Shown: positions 12,183-26,100 of the stretch, one piece after another
Layout: every line of letters begins with the position of its first letter
Numbering within the stretch: the stretch's first letter is position 1
NCBI RefSeq assembly: GCF_036588685.1
Contig: NC_086376.1
Span: 29,239,930-29,303,929 of the forward strand
Reading direction: 5' to 3'
DNA from: Mytilus trossulus
Lineage: Eukaryota > Mollusca > Bivalvia > Mytilida > Mytilidae
DNA length: 64,000 bases
Made by a program: the position numbers and the translations under genes
Notes under the pieces: generated by a model
What the model saw: only the letters and a program-made list of their open reading frames with translations
What the model was told of the DNA's origin: nothing
The model's database searches: none

Positions 12183-13288
12183 ATGAATATTTTACACTGT
12201 GCAGTATTTGTTACACTAGTTTTTGCATGTGCAAATTTTCCTGTGACTTACGGTAAGTCAGTCTTTATTGCATTTATTTACTCCAGTAGAGTATATACTT
12301 TGTTTATGTATTTTAGGGGGGAAGGGGGTATTCTGTTGGGCGTATGATATTTTGCGCCTATTTTTAAAATTTCATTTTTCATTTGCGCCGATTCTATATT
12401 TGCTCTTAAATTGCATTTACAGTTTAAGACAGGTGAGTAAATATTTGTTCATGTACTATACCTCTTTGGGGGTTCATATATCATTTATCATATTATTTTT
12501 TTTTGCTATTAGGGTTTCAAGATTGGCAGTAAAAAAACTCCAAAGTCATATTATAGGACTATTACTATACTTCATACTTATCTTCTTATATCTACTTGAG
12601 GGTATATTTGTAAAATTTGGTTATATAAAACGGTGGTTACTTAATATGTATGATTTTATTGTAAAACGATGTACATATTGCACACTGAAACAAGCCGAGG
12701 AGTCAATTCTTTGATCATCGATGGCCATACATATCGGAAGGTCAGTGTCAAAATCGGGGAAAATGAAATGCTTATCGGTTCTGTTGAGTTTGGTTATTTT
12801 TGGCGGTGGGAAAAGGAGGGGGGGTGTTAAAACAAGATTATTTTCATCTTTATCATCAGTCAGTCAGAAAAGCTACTCCCGAGAAAATGGACTTGCTTTC
12901 TTATATTAATATTTTTCTCTCATTGAATTAGGGTATTGTCATCTTCCATTTCATAAATTGTGTAGTTCTTGGTTTATTTGATGGTTATGATACATGGATG
13001 AATAGACCATTTCGAGGCCCTGTCTACTTGTTCATCGTATATCATAGACTTTAAATTAAAAAGAAATTCTGATATCAACTGAATATAATTCATTTCATTT
13101 TCAATAAATAGGAAAGCTGGTATCGATCCAAGAGGATGTTCTTCGTGCATTGTTGGTGATGCATAGGTCATGTGACACTGGTAATTATTCATATCTAACT
13201 TATTGGCTCGGGACTATTCGAAGTTTCTATCAGAAGTGCCGTATTTTTTGTTATTTTATTCTTTACAGAAAGTGAATCAAATTGGTAG
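12183..13288 (+). CDS. Candidate small secreted peptide, three exons, 52 residues
   Basis: Exon 1 is 12183-12252: ATG in context GTCACAATGA, donor GTAAGT. It encodes MNILHCAVFVTLVFACANF, a convincing signal peptide. Exon 2 is 13112-13180 (acceptor AAATAG, donor GTAATT). Exon 3 is 13269-13288 (pyrimidine-rich acceptor TTCTTTACAG) and ends in TAG. All junctions are phase 1 and the three pieces sum to exactly 53 codons. The predicted mature part after the signal peptide includes VSIQEDVLRALLVMHRSC and ends in ESESNW, with a single cysteine and a short amphipathic helix. AATAAA lies at 13490-13495, about 200 nt past the stop. I recognise no family. Exon 1 could instead belong to a longer gene with exons I cannot see; exons 2 and 3 are the weaker part. 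Confidence 0.4.
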
Positions 13289-13847
13289 AAAAAAAATAGG
13301 GGGTCACGGACCATTTAAGCCCAGAATTTTACTTTTAATAAGGCATGTAAAAGGGACCATTTTTCAATGAAATGATAGGGAAAATAGAGGTGTTGACATA
13401 TTTTTATCGAAATATCAAAAAAACGTTCTATGACATTTTTTCCAAATCTGTAATACATAAAGCTAAAATATAGCTTAAAAGAATTAGCAAATAAAAAATA
13501 TAGGTCACGGACATGGAAAAAAAAATATTTGGTCTTTAAACCAAAAAATTTGGCGGGAAAATGGTGAAATTGGGTAAAATTTCATTTTGAGCCTTTTACA
13601 GATACCCATAGTGAGAAATAATATGATATCTATTAAACATATCATATCACATAGTAAGAGACAACTTTTTCTTTTAAAAATGGCTGCCATTGCGTATTGG
13701 TTACCATGGTAATCAAGTATAGTTTAAACATGAAATTGTTATTTTTACAAATGATAAAATATAAGAGGCCCTAAAAGGCACCTGAAATAACCAAATAGGT
13801 AAAAATATACTAGTAGTATATAAATTGTGTGCTGAAAGCGTACATCA

Positions 13848-13995
13848 CAGTGGCAGGTTCAGAAGAGGGACCAGGCCCCCTTTTCTGTGAAAAATTTGGT
13901 TGATTATATAGGGAATCTATGTAGCATGACCGGACCAGGCCCCCTCTTAGGTAGTCAGTGGGTCCCACTTATGAAAATTTGTGGATCCGCTTCTG
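13848..13995. mobile_element. Short MITE with CAGTGGC...GATCC ends (copy 2)
   Basis: The left end is CAGTGGCAGGTTCAG and the right end GGATCCGCTTCTG. The 5-bp direct repeat CATCA flanks it (13843-13847 and 13996-14000). The interior holds GACCAGGCCCCCT twice and GTCAGTGGGTCCCACTTATG, the same motifs as copy 1 (there GTGGGGGCCCACTGACTGAC). Length 148 bp. Confidence 0.85.
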
Positions 13996-14357
13996 CATCA
14001 AACAAAATAGACTGAAATCAGTTGAAAACTTATATAAAATCCATTAACATTCAACATTGAATCCCAGGCGCTGATCCAGAGGAGGGGTGGTTCCGGAGGT
14101 TGGAACCCCCCCTTTTTTTTCATGCCTATTTGATTAAAAAAAAACCTTCTTCAAATCAGGACAATAAAAGAATTTGAGTAGGCAGCTTTTTTCTGGGTAG
14201 GTAGCGTTTGGGCAAACAAACCTATTATTTATTATGGCCTTATATTAATCATGTTTATAGGTGCCCTTCTTAGAACGAGTTATTTTGTTTTGCTCCACAT
14301 TTAAACTAGTGCCGATACTTTAATATATTTAAACTGATAGCACCAGCCCCATCTAAA

Positions 14358-14616
14358 ACCTGATGGGCCTTGGTGGCAAAGTGATCTAAAAAGATCTTCT
14401 ACTGTGTGTTATTACTAGCCAGTCAACACTGAAGTTGTGGGTTTAAACCTTGTTCATCCAAGTGCAATCAACTCAAACCTAAATTGACCAGGATTGTCAG
14501 TTTTAAAAATCAGTCTGGTGCTTTTTTCTGGGTACTCCGGCTTTCTCCTTTGAGAAAAGCTTGCCGCAATGAAATAGCCCAAAGGTGGCGTTACAATACC
14601 AACAATCAATCAATCT
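14358..14616 (+). mobile_element. tRNA-headed SINE (degenerate)
   Basis: A box A-like TGGTGGCAAAGTGATCTAAAA (from 14371) is followed by a box B-like GGGTTTAAACCTT (14439-14451). It has a body with CTGGGTACTCCGGCTTTCTCC and a 3' end CCGCAATGAAATAGCCCAAA...ACAATCAATCAATC. This organisation (RNA polymerase III promoter head, conserved body, short ATC-repeat tail) is that of a tRNA-derived SINE. The boxes are mutated, so the copy is old. Confidence 0.65.
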
Positions 14617-15119
14617 GATCTTTGAATGCAAGGTATTACTTTGTTCATATGTATCATGTTTTCTAAATGGTGTAACTGTTATATTTGTCTATTGTTGAAG
14701 GTATTAAATTATAACTTCCATCTCTTTGATTGACCTGAATTCATACCACACTTTGGAAATGGTTTTTTTTTGTTGTGTGTTGAAGGTAAACATATAATAA
14801 TATCCACATCTTTTCATACCAAGTTTTCTAAATGGTGTTGTGTTGTTGTGTGTTGAAACTAAACATTTATAATATCCATATCTTTGGTTGATTTGGACAA
14901 AGGTTTTTAGAACACGTTAAGTGTTGAAGGTAAAACTAAGAAAGTTTTCTGAATGGTGTATCTTTGGTTGACTTGTAAACATACCAGTCAGGATCCTGTA
15001 ATTCAGTGGTTGTGTTATATATTTGTTTTTCGTTCATTTCTTATACATGAAAAAGGTCGTTAGTTTTCTTGTTTGAATATTGTTTTACATTGTCATTTCT
15101 GGGTTTTTTATAGCTAACT

Positions 15120-15370
15120 ATGCAGTATGGGCTATGCTCATTGTTGAAGGTCGTACAGTGACCTATAGTTGTTAATATCTGGGTCATTTTGCAGTGGCTG
15201 ATCCAGAATTTTTCATAATTGGAGCCCACTGACTTGCCTAAGGGGGCCGCTTTAGTCGTGCTTCAGTGATTCCCATATAATCCACAAAAAGGCCTACCTT
15301 GATTAGCCTTTGTTTTGGTCTGTTGTGTAGAGTTGTCTCATTGGCAATCATAGCATATCTTCTTTTTTAT
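15120..15370 (-). repeat. Common mussel repeat (GATGTGGT..GCCAATGAGACAACTC family), minus copy, interrupted
   Basis: Read on the minus strand the family starts with GATATGCTATGATTGCCAATGAGACAACTC (15338-15367 region) and continues with GACCAAAA...GTCACTGTACGACCTTCAACAATGAGCATAGCCCATACTG. It is cut by the MITE at 15192-15312. An uninterrupted relative at 35995-36115 gives the pre-insertion order GTCATT..GGTCTCTTGTGGAGAG. Confidence 0.75.
15192..15312. mobile_element. Short MITE with CAGTGGC..GATCC ends (copy 3)
   Basis: The left end is CAGTGGCTGATCCAG; the right end GATTAGCCTTTG is a degraded version of GGATCCGCCTCTG. The 5-bp direct repeat TTTTG flanks it (15187-15191 and 15313-15317). It interrupts a known repeat, so the insertion boundaries can be checked against intact family members. 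Interior motifs TTTTTCATAATTGGAGCCCACTGAC match copies 1 and 2. Confidence 0.85.
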
Positions 15371-17105
15371 ACACACCAGAGTTTTAAAGAATTTATATTA
15401 AACTCATGTAAGATCATAGGAAAACAAGTAATGGATCATCCATAGAACATTTTAAACAATTTTGATACAAATCCTCTTTTGATATTGTACATTTGATAAG
15501 CCTGAAGGCTTTCTAAATGAGATATGACACTCTCAAAATTTTGTTACATATTTGATTCAAGGTATTTATTGATTAACCACTTGTTTCAGTATTATATCAC
15601 AAACAGTTATACATACAAAACATGTTGGATTTTGAAAGCATAAGTTTTATATTTCATTCATCTACTTTCGGTCAAATATTTCCATTTTGTAAAAGGATAA
15701 CTTAATTTTCAAACTATCACCAAACAAGCAGTTGCTGCACTACAGGTCTTTAACATTTTCCTAACATTTTGCAAGAATATTTTGTTTTATGACCTTTCAA
15801 ATTCAAATAAAGCCAGCCTTCAATCTATAACATCATTTTCTACAAATTATAGTAACATTTGCATCATTTCACCAAAATAAAAACATATAAAGAAAAATAT
15901 TGCATTACAAAATAGTAACATTTACAGGTGGCATTTTTATCTGGGATTCTCTTTTATGTTCGTGGGGATGGTTGGGTGAGATTTGGTCACAGGCTTCTAA
16001 TTAATTTACTTCTGAAAGAAACAATTGCAAAAATGAAAAAGACAAGAAACAGACCAAAAAATTACTAAACTGTACTATATTGAAGCTATTAAAAATTCAG
16101 AGGTTTACATATATAATAAATTTAAGTTTTCTAAACTTCTACCACAAGAACCAATAAACAAAATAAGTAATATGATTCTATCATCAGAGGCTTACACATA
16201 AATGTTTTTTTTATGTTTATAAAGCAAATTCGTGAGAATATTTACATTGTAACTCTTTCATTTTGAGTTTTGATTTTTTACTTTCATTTGAAAAGTATGT
16301 ATAAATCAAGTCAAACTACACTATATACAAAACTAGATATAACCTTTAGCACATACATAAGTGTGTCAAGGGCAGATAATACATTATCTAAAAAAAGATT
16401 AACAGTTTTGTGTTAGGATTTATAATATATAAAAAATCTATTTTTAATTACAAAATTCAGCACTAATTTTGGAAAAAAAACTGGCCAAACCCATATGCAT
16501 TCAAAACTGAGGAACACTTTCAAAACAAATATCTCTTTCAATTTGTAATTCTTGTGCAAATTTTTCAATGTTTGTACATGCAGTCTAAGATTAAAGTGGC
16601 TGGGGTGTCTTCCTCTATCTTAGATTTTGAAATAGAATGTAACAATCGGTCAAGATCATTAATTAGAAAATTATTAGTTTTACATGTATTATATTTATGG
16701 CTGTATTTTCTAAAAAAAAAACCACACACAATATTTTTGTTTTATTAATGTTCAACTTTGCAAATAAACTTATTTAAAATTCCAGTACTAAATTTTGAGA
16801 AGATACAGAAGTTTATTATAAAAAGTGTTGTGAATTTTCTTATTCTCATAAATATCAAGAAAACAAGTTTAGTGACCAATTTCTTTTCATTTTTCTTATT
16901 TGTTATGAGAGCTATCTTCTCCAGATTTTCCAGGCACTATCTTAACAAAATCTGACAATTATGAACAATCTGAAGTATGAAAAAAGTCCAGTGACCCACA
17001 CTTTTATTTTATTTTCAGACAATTTAACAAAAGAGCTTTTTAATTTTAATTAAGACCCATTCCCCAGCCACCTTTAGCTATGAAGGTATATTGTATTGCA
17101 TGCCC
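15371..17105. other. AT-rich intergenic / 3' flank of the transposase-exonuclease gene
   Basis: I see no exon, RNA gene or repeat family in this stretch. TTTATT at 17004-17009 is AATAAA on the minus strand, about 100 nt past the stop at 17106, and is the likely polyadenylation signal of the downstream-reading gene. The 60-65-residue frames here are chance. Confidence 0.5.
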
Positions 17106-20100
17106 TTAACCCTGCTTGTTCTCAGACAAGAATTCAAAAATTCTGTTGATGATTTTATTGGAACTTGTTACTCTCACAGAACCCTGTTCTGTCGTCTCAG
17201 ACAACAATGCTTTCAGTCCAGCTAACCCCTTTCTATTTGTAGCAGTTCTTAAATGACAAAGTTTTAGGTTTGACTTGGCTGCTTTTAAAGCCATAGCTTT
17301 TGACATGACTTTTTTTTTAATAACAGTTGAAAATGTTTTCAAATTACATTGATATAAAAAGCAAAAATATGGATAAAGACATGAAAATGATAATGTTTGT
17401 ACATATAAATCAAAATCACACTTTGTTGAAATCAATTTGTTGAGAATGGCGGTATCATCTATTGCATTGTGTGCCTCATAAGTTTCACCCAAAAGTTCAT
17501 GAACAAGATTGGTTTGACTGTAAGATTTGAGACCAGGCTTGACATGTTTAAATAAATCTAAGGAATCAACAAAACAGTGTACATAGGAACAAAATTCATT
17601 CCACAACATATGGGATTTCAAACTATTGTAAAGCACATGACAGTCAAACCGTTTAATGTTATGACCAACAAGAATTGGCTTTTTTGAAAAAGTTGACAAA
17701 TAAATTATAAAGTCATTCAGAGCTTGAAATTGGCTTTTGTGCATCACTCTTTCTTTGTTGTAAAGCATTTGGTTTCCAACAACAGTTATCCCTGTAATTG
17801 CAGCTGCTTCAGGAGATATGGGTTTGTTAGGCATGACATAAGTGTCGAATTTCTTTTCTTCTGAGTATGCAGCAATCTGCACAATATCTGATGTTCTGCC
17901 TGTTAAATTAGAAATGACAAAGTTTTAAGTGTACATTTAAATTGATAACATGTACAATAAAGCAAGCATCTATTGTTTTTGATACTATAAAACGTTTACT
18001 GAACTAACTCAACAAAAGTATCCTGTATAATCTATGCTTTTTTTTCTGATGTAAGGAATAGAATCTCAGAAAATCAAAATTATTTTTTCACCCATCCAGT
18101 AAAACAGATTTTGTTTAAAAACACACATATTTTGCTTGTTTTTTTTGGAATTTTTCAGAATTAAAACATAAATTTAATATTTATTTGAATAACAACTTTT
18201 TTTAGGTTTGGAAGTCCCAGACAATGGCCATCTGTAATACAATGGTTGGTGCGTTAATTTTCAACAAAGCAGGTTCAATTTTATCATAACCATGACTTTG
18301 GCATAAAACATTTACAGGACATATGACAATTACAAATCATTATGTTCTGTTTCCTAACTTTGAATTTTTTTTTGTCATGTTGTTTGTACATACATGTAAG
18401 CACAAAATATATAGCTACCTGTAGTAATCATAACCATTACAATGTACAGCAACAGAGAAAAAGATATTGGCTTACTTCTAAATTACTGAAAGTGAGGTAT
18501 CATTTTTAAGTATATGAATTAAGCTATTTTGAAAATGCAGACAATAAAACATTATGTTGTTATGTTTACTAAAATAAATAGAGACAAACAAACTGTATAC
18601 AGTACATACTAAGACCTGTAGTTTCTAGATCAAAGACAACTAGAGGGGATGATTTCATGTCACCTTCTATTCTGATATTCAATGGCTCTGGTATTTCTTC
18701 TTCTACATCATTATCAAGACTTATTGCTACAATGTATAGTCAAAATTCAATACATGTAAAAGTTTTCAGGTTTTAATTCATTAAAAATACATATAGGGGT
18801 ATATGGAAGAGCAAATAATCTGATATATATGTGTTTTTCAAAATTTGGCCACATAAGGAAAGATAACTCAAATAAAGTATTTTTTTTTAGTTAGATGAAT
18901 TATCTCATATGTTGTAATGTTGGTATTACCCTATCCTATTATATAATAGAAATATATATAGGAAGAAAAATGGGTCTGTTACCCAATTTTTCTTTTTCTT
19001 ATCATAAAGCATATCATTAGAGCAAGGAGTGATCTTCTCATATCTAATCTTCAAACTCCATGATGCAGTTCTACTAAATGGGTCAAATTTGTACAACTTT
19101 TAATTGTAAAAATAACTGGTGACCCACTTTTTTATATTTTAGGAAAAAACATGATATATACTACATTTTTACAAATTATCAAAAAAATCTATTGAATTTG
19201 ATTATGACTTCTACCCCCCCCCCCCCCCCCCCCCCCTTTTCATCTAATCTATCTCTATCAGCATTTATCAGTTAAAGATTTAGTTTGAATAAGTTTCTGT
19301 TTTTTGTATGTTCATTTCATAATAGTTGGTTAACACTTTTTTAAAACAATCAATTTTAAATTTGATAATAACAAACTGTTTCGTCCCTGCCAAGGGTACT
19401 CGTCAGGTGGCTTTATATATACATGTACAAATAGTTGGACATGAATATATTTTGGCTGTCAGGACAGTTTTTGAAATCCTACAGTAGTCAAATGTTGAAA
19501 CAAATTTTTGAATCACTTAAATTCAATTGATAAGACATCTCAGCGTATTTGTAACTTAAAATATTGTCCACCATGAAAATTGTCTGTCAGAAAAAATTTC
19601 ATATGAAATATTGTCCACTGACAGTATTTCATAATGAAATATTGTCCCTGACTATATTCTATTATGAAATATTGTCCTTGTCCATGAAATTTTGTCACCT
19701 CCTGCTGGCCAATATTTCACTATGAAATTCTGTTCACGACAATACCTCACTTAGTCACTATGAAATTCTGTTCACGACAATACCTCACTATGAAATACTG
19801 ATCAATACTGGCTTTGAAATCTTTTTTAATGAATTATTACACAATTAGAAATAGAACACAATCATGCAACATGCACATTTTTAGATTTATAAGTAAAATG
19901 ATTTTGTATAGTTAGGAATATATATTATTACTAAAAGTGAGTTTCAAATAGATATAGGAAGATGTGGTATGAGTGCCAATGAGACAACTCTCCATTGTAT
20001 GTTTAATTGTATTACAATATACTGTACAAATATAAGTAATGTACTGACTATCACTTATTTTGTAAATATATACTCAAAAATTCCTATATACCTATTACCT

Positions 20101-23100
20101 TCTCTAACATGAATATATGTTGATACCTCCCTTCATGAGACAAAATTCCATGACAATCTGTCTATGAAATATTGTCTCAATACTCACAAAATAAAACCAA
20201 AATATAACCTCCTTTTAACAAGACAAAATTTCATAGTATTCATCTGTGAAATATTGTCTATATACAGACAAAATTTCACTATGAAAATTTGTCCTTCTCT
20301 GGACATTTTTCCATAGCAGAGGACAATATTTCATGATACATAGTTATAAAATATTGTCTTGTGGTACAATATTTCATAGGACAATATTTTGCTTTACATA
20401 TTCACTGTCATCTTATTTCTAATCACATACAAAAAATTCAGATTAAAGCATACTATATATAAAAAATAATAATATTACCCAATTCAGTTTCATATGTTTT
20501 TCCTTCTCTAAGTTCTTTGGAAACATTTTTGGCTAATCTCTTTTGTTTGAGTTTAATTCTGTTGGTCTTCCACTCCTTTGATTTTGATTTAATTGATTTC
20601 CTGTCTCTCCTAATGTTTAATTTACCTGCTCTTTTCAGTGTTTCATTACCTGGAGACAAGCCAGCTGCTTCATTTACCTATCAGAACAAAAAAAAAATCT
20701 AAATACATGTGTGTTTTAGTGTATTTTGGGGATTTTTGCAATTTCTCTGCAAATAAAGTAAATTTGTCTAATTGTTTCAAAAGTGCTCAGTGCTTTTTTA
20801 TGGTATTATTTTCTATTTTCTATTCTTGTTACAACCGTGATAACAGATGTATATATACAGAAACTAAAATTCTGCAATATTTCCATTTGAGAAGGGGCAA
20901 TAACAGTTAGAGGACACCTCAAAAATTCAAACTTGATCTGTATTTTGTTGTCATAATAAGCATTGTTAAGTGATGAAGCTAAAATTCAAACCCAATCTGT
21001 CTTTTGTGATATTATGAATAAGTTTCATAACATTAAGTTTTGAGGCAAAATAAAGATAGAGAACAGAACCTAAGTAGGCAAGAATGAGATGAACAGACAG
21101 ACAGAGGTACAGACGGACAAGGGTAAAATATAATGTCCCCTTTGCTATGACATGAATGACGGGGACATAGAAATCAACTTGGTGTGGCCTAATAAGAGGA
21201 TAGTAACATAAATTTTGGTTTATATTTTTCTCAAAGAATATTATATTTCTAGATACAATGTATAAGTCACCAATACTCATAGCATATTATTAGTTAACTT
21301 ATTTCGTTATCATAACCCAATAAGTTAACTAATAACATCATACCTTAGACATATATTCATAGCCTTCGTTCTTCTGTAGCACTGCAGAGCAAACTCTATA
21401 TCCTAAACTGGCAGAGCCAGAATAATGTAACCTTTTAGGAGCTTTGGATGCCACTGTGTTGTTAAAGCTCTCATTAGCTTGTGAGCTGGATAGTTTTGAA
21501 AGTTGATTGGCTTTTGTCAGAAGTTTGTTCTGAAAGATTTTTTCCAAGTCTGCTTTTAGTTGTTTTGATGTTAAATCTTTTCCATATGGAAGGTTTAAGT
21601 GTTTGTATGCATCCCCTTTTGTTAAACCACCACACCAACTCACATTACAAAAGGTATGGTTCCCAAACATGTGTTCTGTAATTGCTTTAAGTCCATTTTT
21701 AATACCGTCTTCTGAGCCTTGATTTTGATCAATCATATATGAAAAGTTTTTCTGGATTGAGTCAAGTACCTTCTGTGTAAACTCTTTGTGCATTTTAGAA
21801 TTTTTTAATTCATATAATTTACTATTCACATTTTTCTTAATGTGATTTCTGTCACTAGTTTTTTCTATTTCTAAATGTGGCATCTGCTTTTTTATTTTTT
21901 CAAAACCTGTGGAGTCATCGTCTCCTGCAATTTCTGACACATTTATTTTCTCAACCACAACCAAATCCTTCACCATTTGAGCTACCATATCTGCTTCCAT
22001 AGCTTTGGCGGAGCCACTCCAATTTTGTTTGCATACATGCACTCTTGCAAAATCCCCTTTCTTTTTGGCTGATTGACATATACGACAACTGGAAACCCTC
22101 TGTGCATGATGAAGAATTTTTTTGGTGTTTTTACCAATGAGGGTTGCAACACCTTAAGAAAAATTCAAACATACAATATTTATTTAATACAGAAATCCAT
22201 ATTTTCAACGGTTCATGAGTTATGATCTTTGAAATACTGATGTATTTGTCTAGCCTGCAACTTTTGTCGCAAAAAGGTCAATATAGGAATGGTGATCAGG
22301 AGAAGTGGACTAGACAGTAATATTAGCAAACTACTAAAAAGCATAATATTTTAGAAGGAGGATGATATAGATAATTTATACTTAGTATATAGATGCCTTA
22401 TGTTACAAAGTTACTGTCTGTCACATGCCAATTGCCCTTGACCTTGTTTTCATGGTTTAGAGAATTTTGTTTTTAAATGTTAATATCTCTCTTATTATGA
22501 AAAATAATTTCTAAAGGCTTAAATGAAAACTTTGTCAATAGGTCAACTGTATTTGTTGAATGGGAGGATTGTAAGCTGTACACGTCTGCAAAGCATGGCT
22601 CATCTGACCTTGACCTCATTTTTGTGGTTCATTGGTCAATGTTAAAAAACTATTGGCAGTATATTTGGGTCAATGATATTTAGTATATTGAATAATTGTA
22701 AGGTGTATAAGTATATCTCATTGGATTATATGAGCTTCACCTCATTTTTCTGGGATTATGTTAAGTTTACATAATAGTTGTAGAAACGCTTTCTATTTAG
22801 GACTATCAACATAATATAAATGGTTAGCATAGAGGTCGATATTCCAGCAATTGCACTGGTGTTGTATTAACAGATGTTAACAAAGATGTAAGCAAGAACT
22901 TGTTTACTGTCATACTAGCAGAATATGCATTATTTTATTAAACTACTTTTTAGGTTACCAGACAGACTATTGTATGATCTCCCAGATCCTTTCTTCTGCC
23001 AACATGTGTCAGTGGAAACACTAATCCCATTATCTAAAATATTCTCTTCAAGATCAGCATCTCCTTCATAATAAAAAGTTGGAAAAAGTTTTACTTGAAG

Positions 23101-26100
23101 TGCATTTAATAAGTAGAGTCATAATTTTATTGGCATATGTACAATTTGTTTCAACTTAATATACAATGTACATGTATATATACTAGAAAATGAATTTGTT
23201 GAGTCTGCGATTTCTACCAATATTGAAGTTTCATACATAATAATATATACCATGCAGTATCTATATTTTAATAATGACAATAGTGCAAAATACTATTATT
23301 TTGTGAATTTTCTAATTAAAATAACGTCCCTGCAAACAAAATATCCAACCATGTAAAAATTAAAACTTTATACATTGTAAGTGTAACTTGTCATGGTTAT
23401 ATAAAAAAATTAATTATTCACTGGACTGACAGATTGACCACATCTTCAAGAAGAGAGCGGGAGTGGATCGTAACCCTTGGCTAGCGAAGATGGATTGACC
23501 AAGGAGTGAGAACATAATAGCTCCTTAAGTTTTTCTGGTATAATTTTCATAACCTTTCTGTATTTCAGGATAAATTGGAGATTTTTCAAGTTAAATTTGT
23601 TTGGCCTTTTATAGAATGCTGTTCTCTCACAATGTGAGCCAAGTTTCCACTTTGAAAACTTTACTTTGACCTATGATAATGGTTATTTTTACAAATTATG
23701 ACTTGGATGGAGTGTTGTCTCATAGGCACCCATACCACATCTTGGATCTATTGATGTTGAACGATTAGAAAACAGTCACAATAGTAATTGAGTGTAAGAA
23801 TTTGCTTTAAACAAAAAAGTGTAAGCCTTTGAACATTTACCCAATCATTATTATTGAAGCAGATAAGAGTTTTGCAGTTGCAATCTTTAAATATATAAAC
23901 ACATATGATTGATAACCGAAATGGGGTATGTGGCAAAGCGACAACAAAACCAGAGAAGGTCACAGCAAAAATTGGTATTCAATTATGCTAGAACTCCCGT
24001 ACCCAGAGACGTGCTTCAACTGGCCCCTATATAAAGATATAAACTAGTGAACAAGTATTAGTTAACCAAACCTGCAGCACTGGGTTCACCAATAACCAAT
24101 GATCCAATTGCCTCTTCTATCAGAAAATTGTTTTCTGATGTTTTGGAATTTTTTTCTATAAAATGTCCAATTTCATTTTCCCTTCTCTTTAGGCTTTTGT
24201 GGTCAATACAGTGCAGGTTTATAGTAGACAGCAAGTTATTTAGTTGTGTTTCTCCAATTCCTGAATGAATCATCCCTACAGATCAAATATGTTTTTAACA
24301 AAAGGAGAAAGAACATGTAACAGTATAATGAACTCATAAAGTATCCTGGAATTTAAAAAAAGGAAAATCATGTATGTCTTTCAAAAACTGTTCTAATATT
24401 ATAGATTAACTGAATACATTGTACATGTACTATTAACAGAATAGTATGATTGTTAAGTTCCAATAAGTCACAGGCCTGGGTGAAAATGTTTTAAACATAT
24501 TGTGAATTTGTAAGATCTGTTAAAAATTACTCTTGTACAGAAATGATCAGTTGCAAAATTTACTTTAAAACAAGAAAGTGTCCAAAGTACACGGATGCCC
24601 CACTCGCACTATCATTTTCCATGTTCAATGGACCGTGAAATTGGATAAAAAATATAATTAGGCATTAAAATTAGAAAGATGATATCATAGGGAACATGTG
24701 TACTAAGTTTCAAGTTGATTGGACTTCAACTTCATCAAAAACTACCTTGACCAAAAACTTTAACCTGAAACATGCACTTTCATTTTCTATGTTCAGTGGA
24801 CCGTGAAATTGGGGTCAAAAGTTTAATTTGGCTTTAAAATTAGAAAGATCGTATCATAAGGAACATGTGTACTAAGTTTCAAGTTGATTGGACTTCAACT
24901 TCATCAAAAACTACCTTGACCAAAAACTTTAACCTGAAGCGGGACAGACGGACGAACAGACCAGAAAACATAATGCCCCTCTACTTCTAAACATGAGGTG
25001 TGAAGCCTAGGCCTGATGCATTATGAATGAACATATTTATGTGTACATGTAAGACACTGACACAATTGACAAATACACATATAAGTGTTTGTCAGAATAA
25101 TTTAAAAAATTTAACGCATCAAGATTTTTTATTTTCAAAAGTAAGATTAATGTATGTACAACATGTACAATTTACAAATAAAAATGTACAACATATTTTT
25201 TTTTTTTTATCTGAACTGTCTATTAACAATGATTAAGTCACAGGCACAGGAACTTCTGTCAATAAAAGTAAAATAAGGGGGAGAAAAAAAAAATATCCAT
25301 ATGTGTTTATATATACATGATATATGGACACTATTCTCTTCACATTAACCTTATTTTATTGCTACATGTACATGTATATTAGCAGAATGTCTAGACGGTT
25401 ATCATGGTTATAGTGCCTGTGATAAAATATGCATAGTGTGTATGCATAAATCTTGTTAAAAGTACATGCAAATTTTTTTATTTCAGTGTAATTGAAGTCT
25501 GGAGCTGGCATGTCAATTAACTGCTAGTTGTCTGTTGTTATTTATATATTAAATTGTCATTTTGTTTATTTTCTTTTCTTACAATGTACATTTGTACATC
25601 TTCTGACAACAGACTAAGACTTTTCTCCAACTGAACATGCTGAATTTTAATGTGCGTAATGTTATGTGTTTACTTTTCTACAGCATGTACTTTGGCTAGA
25701 GGTAAAGGCATGATAGGGAGAGGGTTGAGATCTCATAAATATATTCAACCCTGCCACATTTTTTAGCCTGTCCCAAGTCAGGAGCCTCAGCTGGCATTTA
25801 TTAGTCTTGTATTATTTTTAATTTTAATTTCTAATGTATAATTTGGAGTTTAGTATATGGCATTCATTATCAATGAACTAGTATATGTATTTATTTAAGG
25901 GCCAGCTGAATGAAGCCTCCAGGTGTGGGAATTTCTTGCTGCATTGAAGACCTATTGGCGACCTTCTGCTGTTGTCTGTTCTATGGTGGTGTTGTTATCT
26001 CTTTGACACATTCCCCATTTCCATTCTCAATTTTATTTTATGTATATTTTTTTTTATGTAAATATTTTATTCTTACCAGCTGCAAGTTTCGTGTTGACAT

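Noticed and set aside
12268-12714. 148-residue hydrophobic frame that could be a membrane protein
   Set aside because: T-rich low-complexity DNA inside the intron of the candidate secreted-peptide gene; no conserved pattern.
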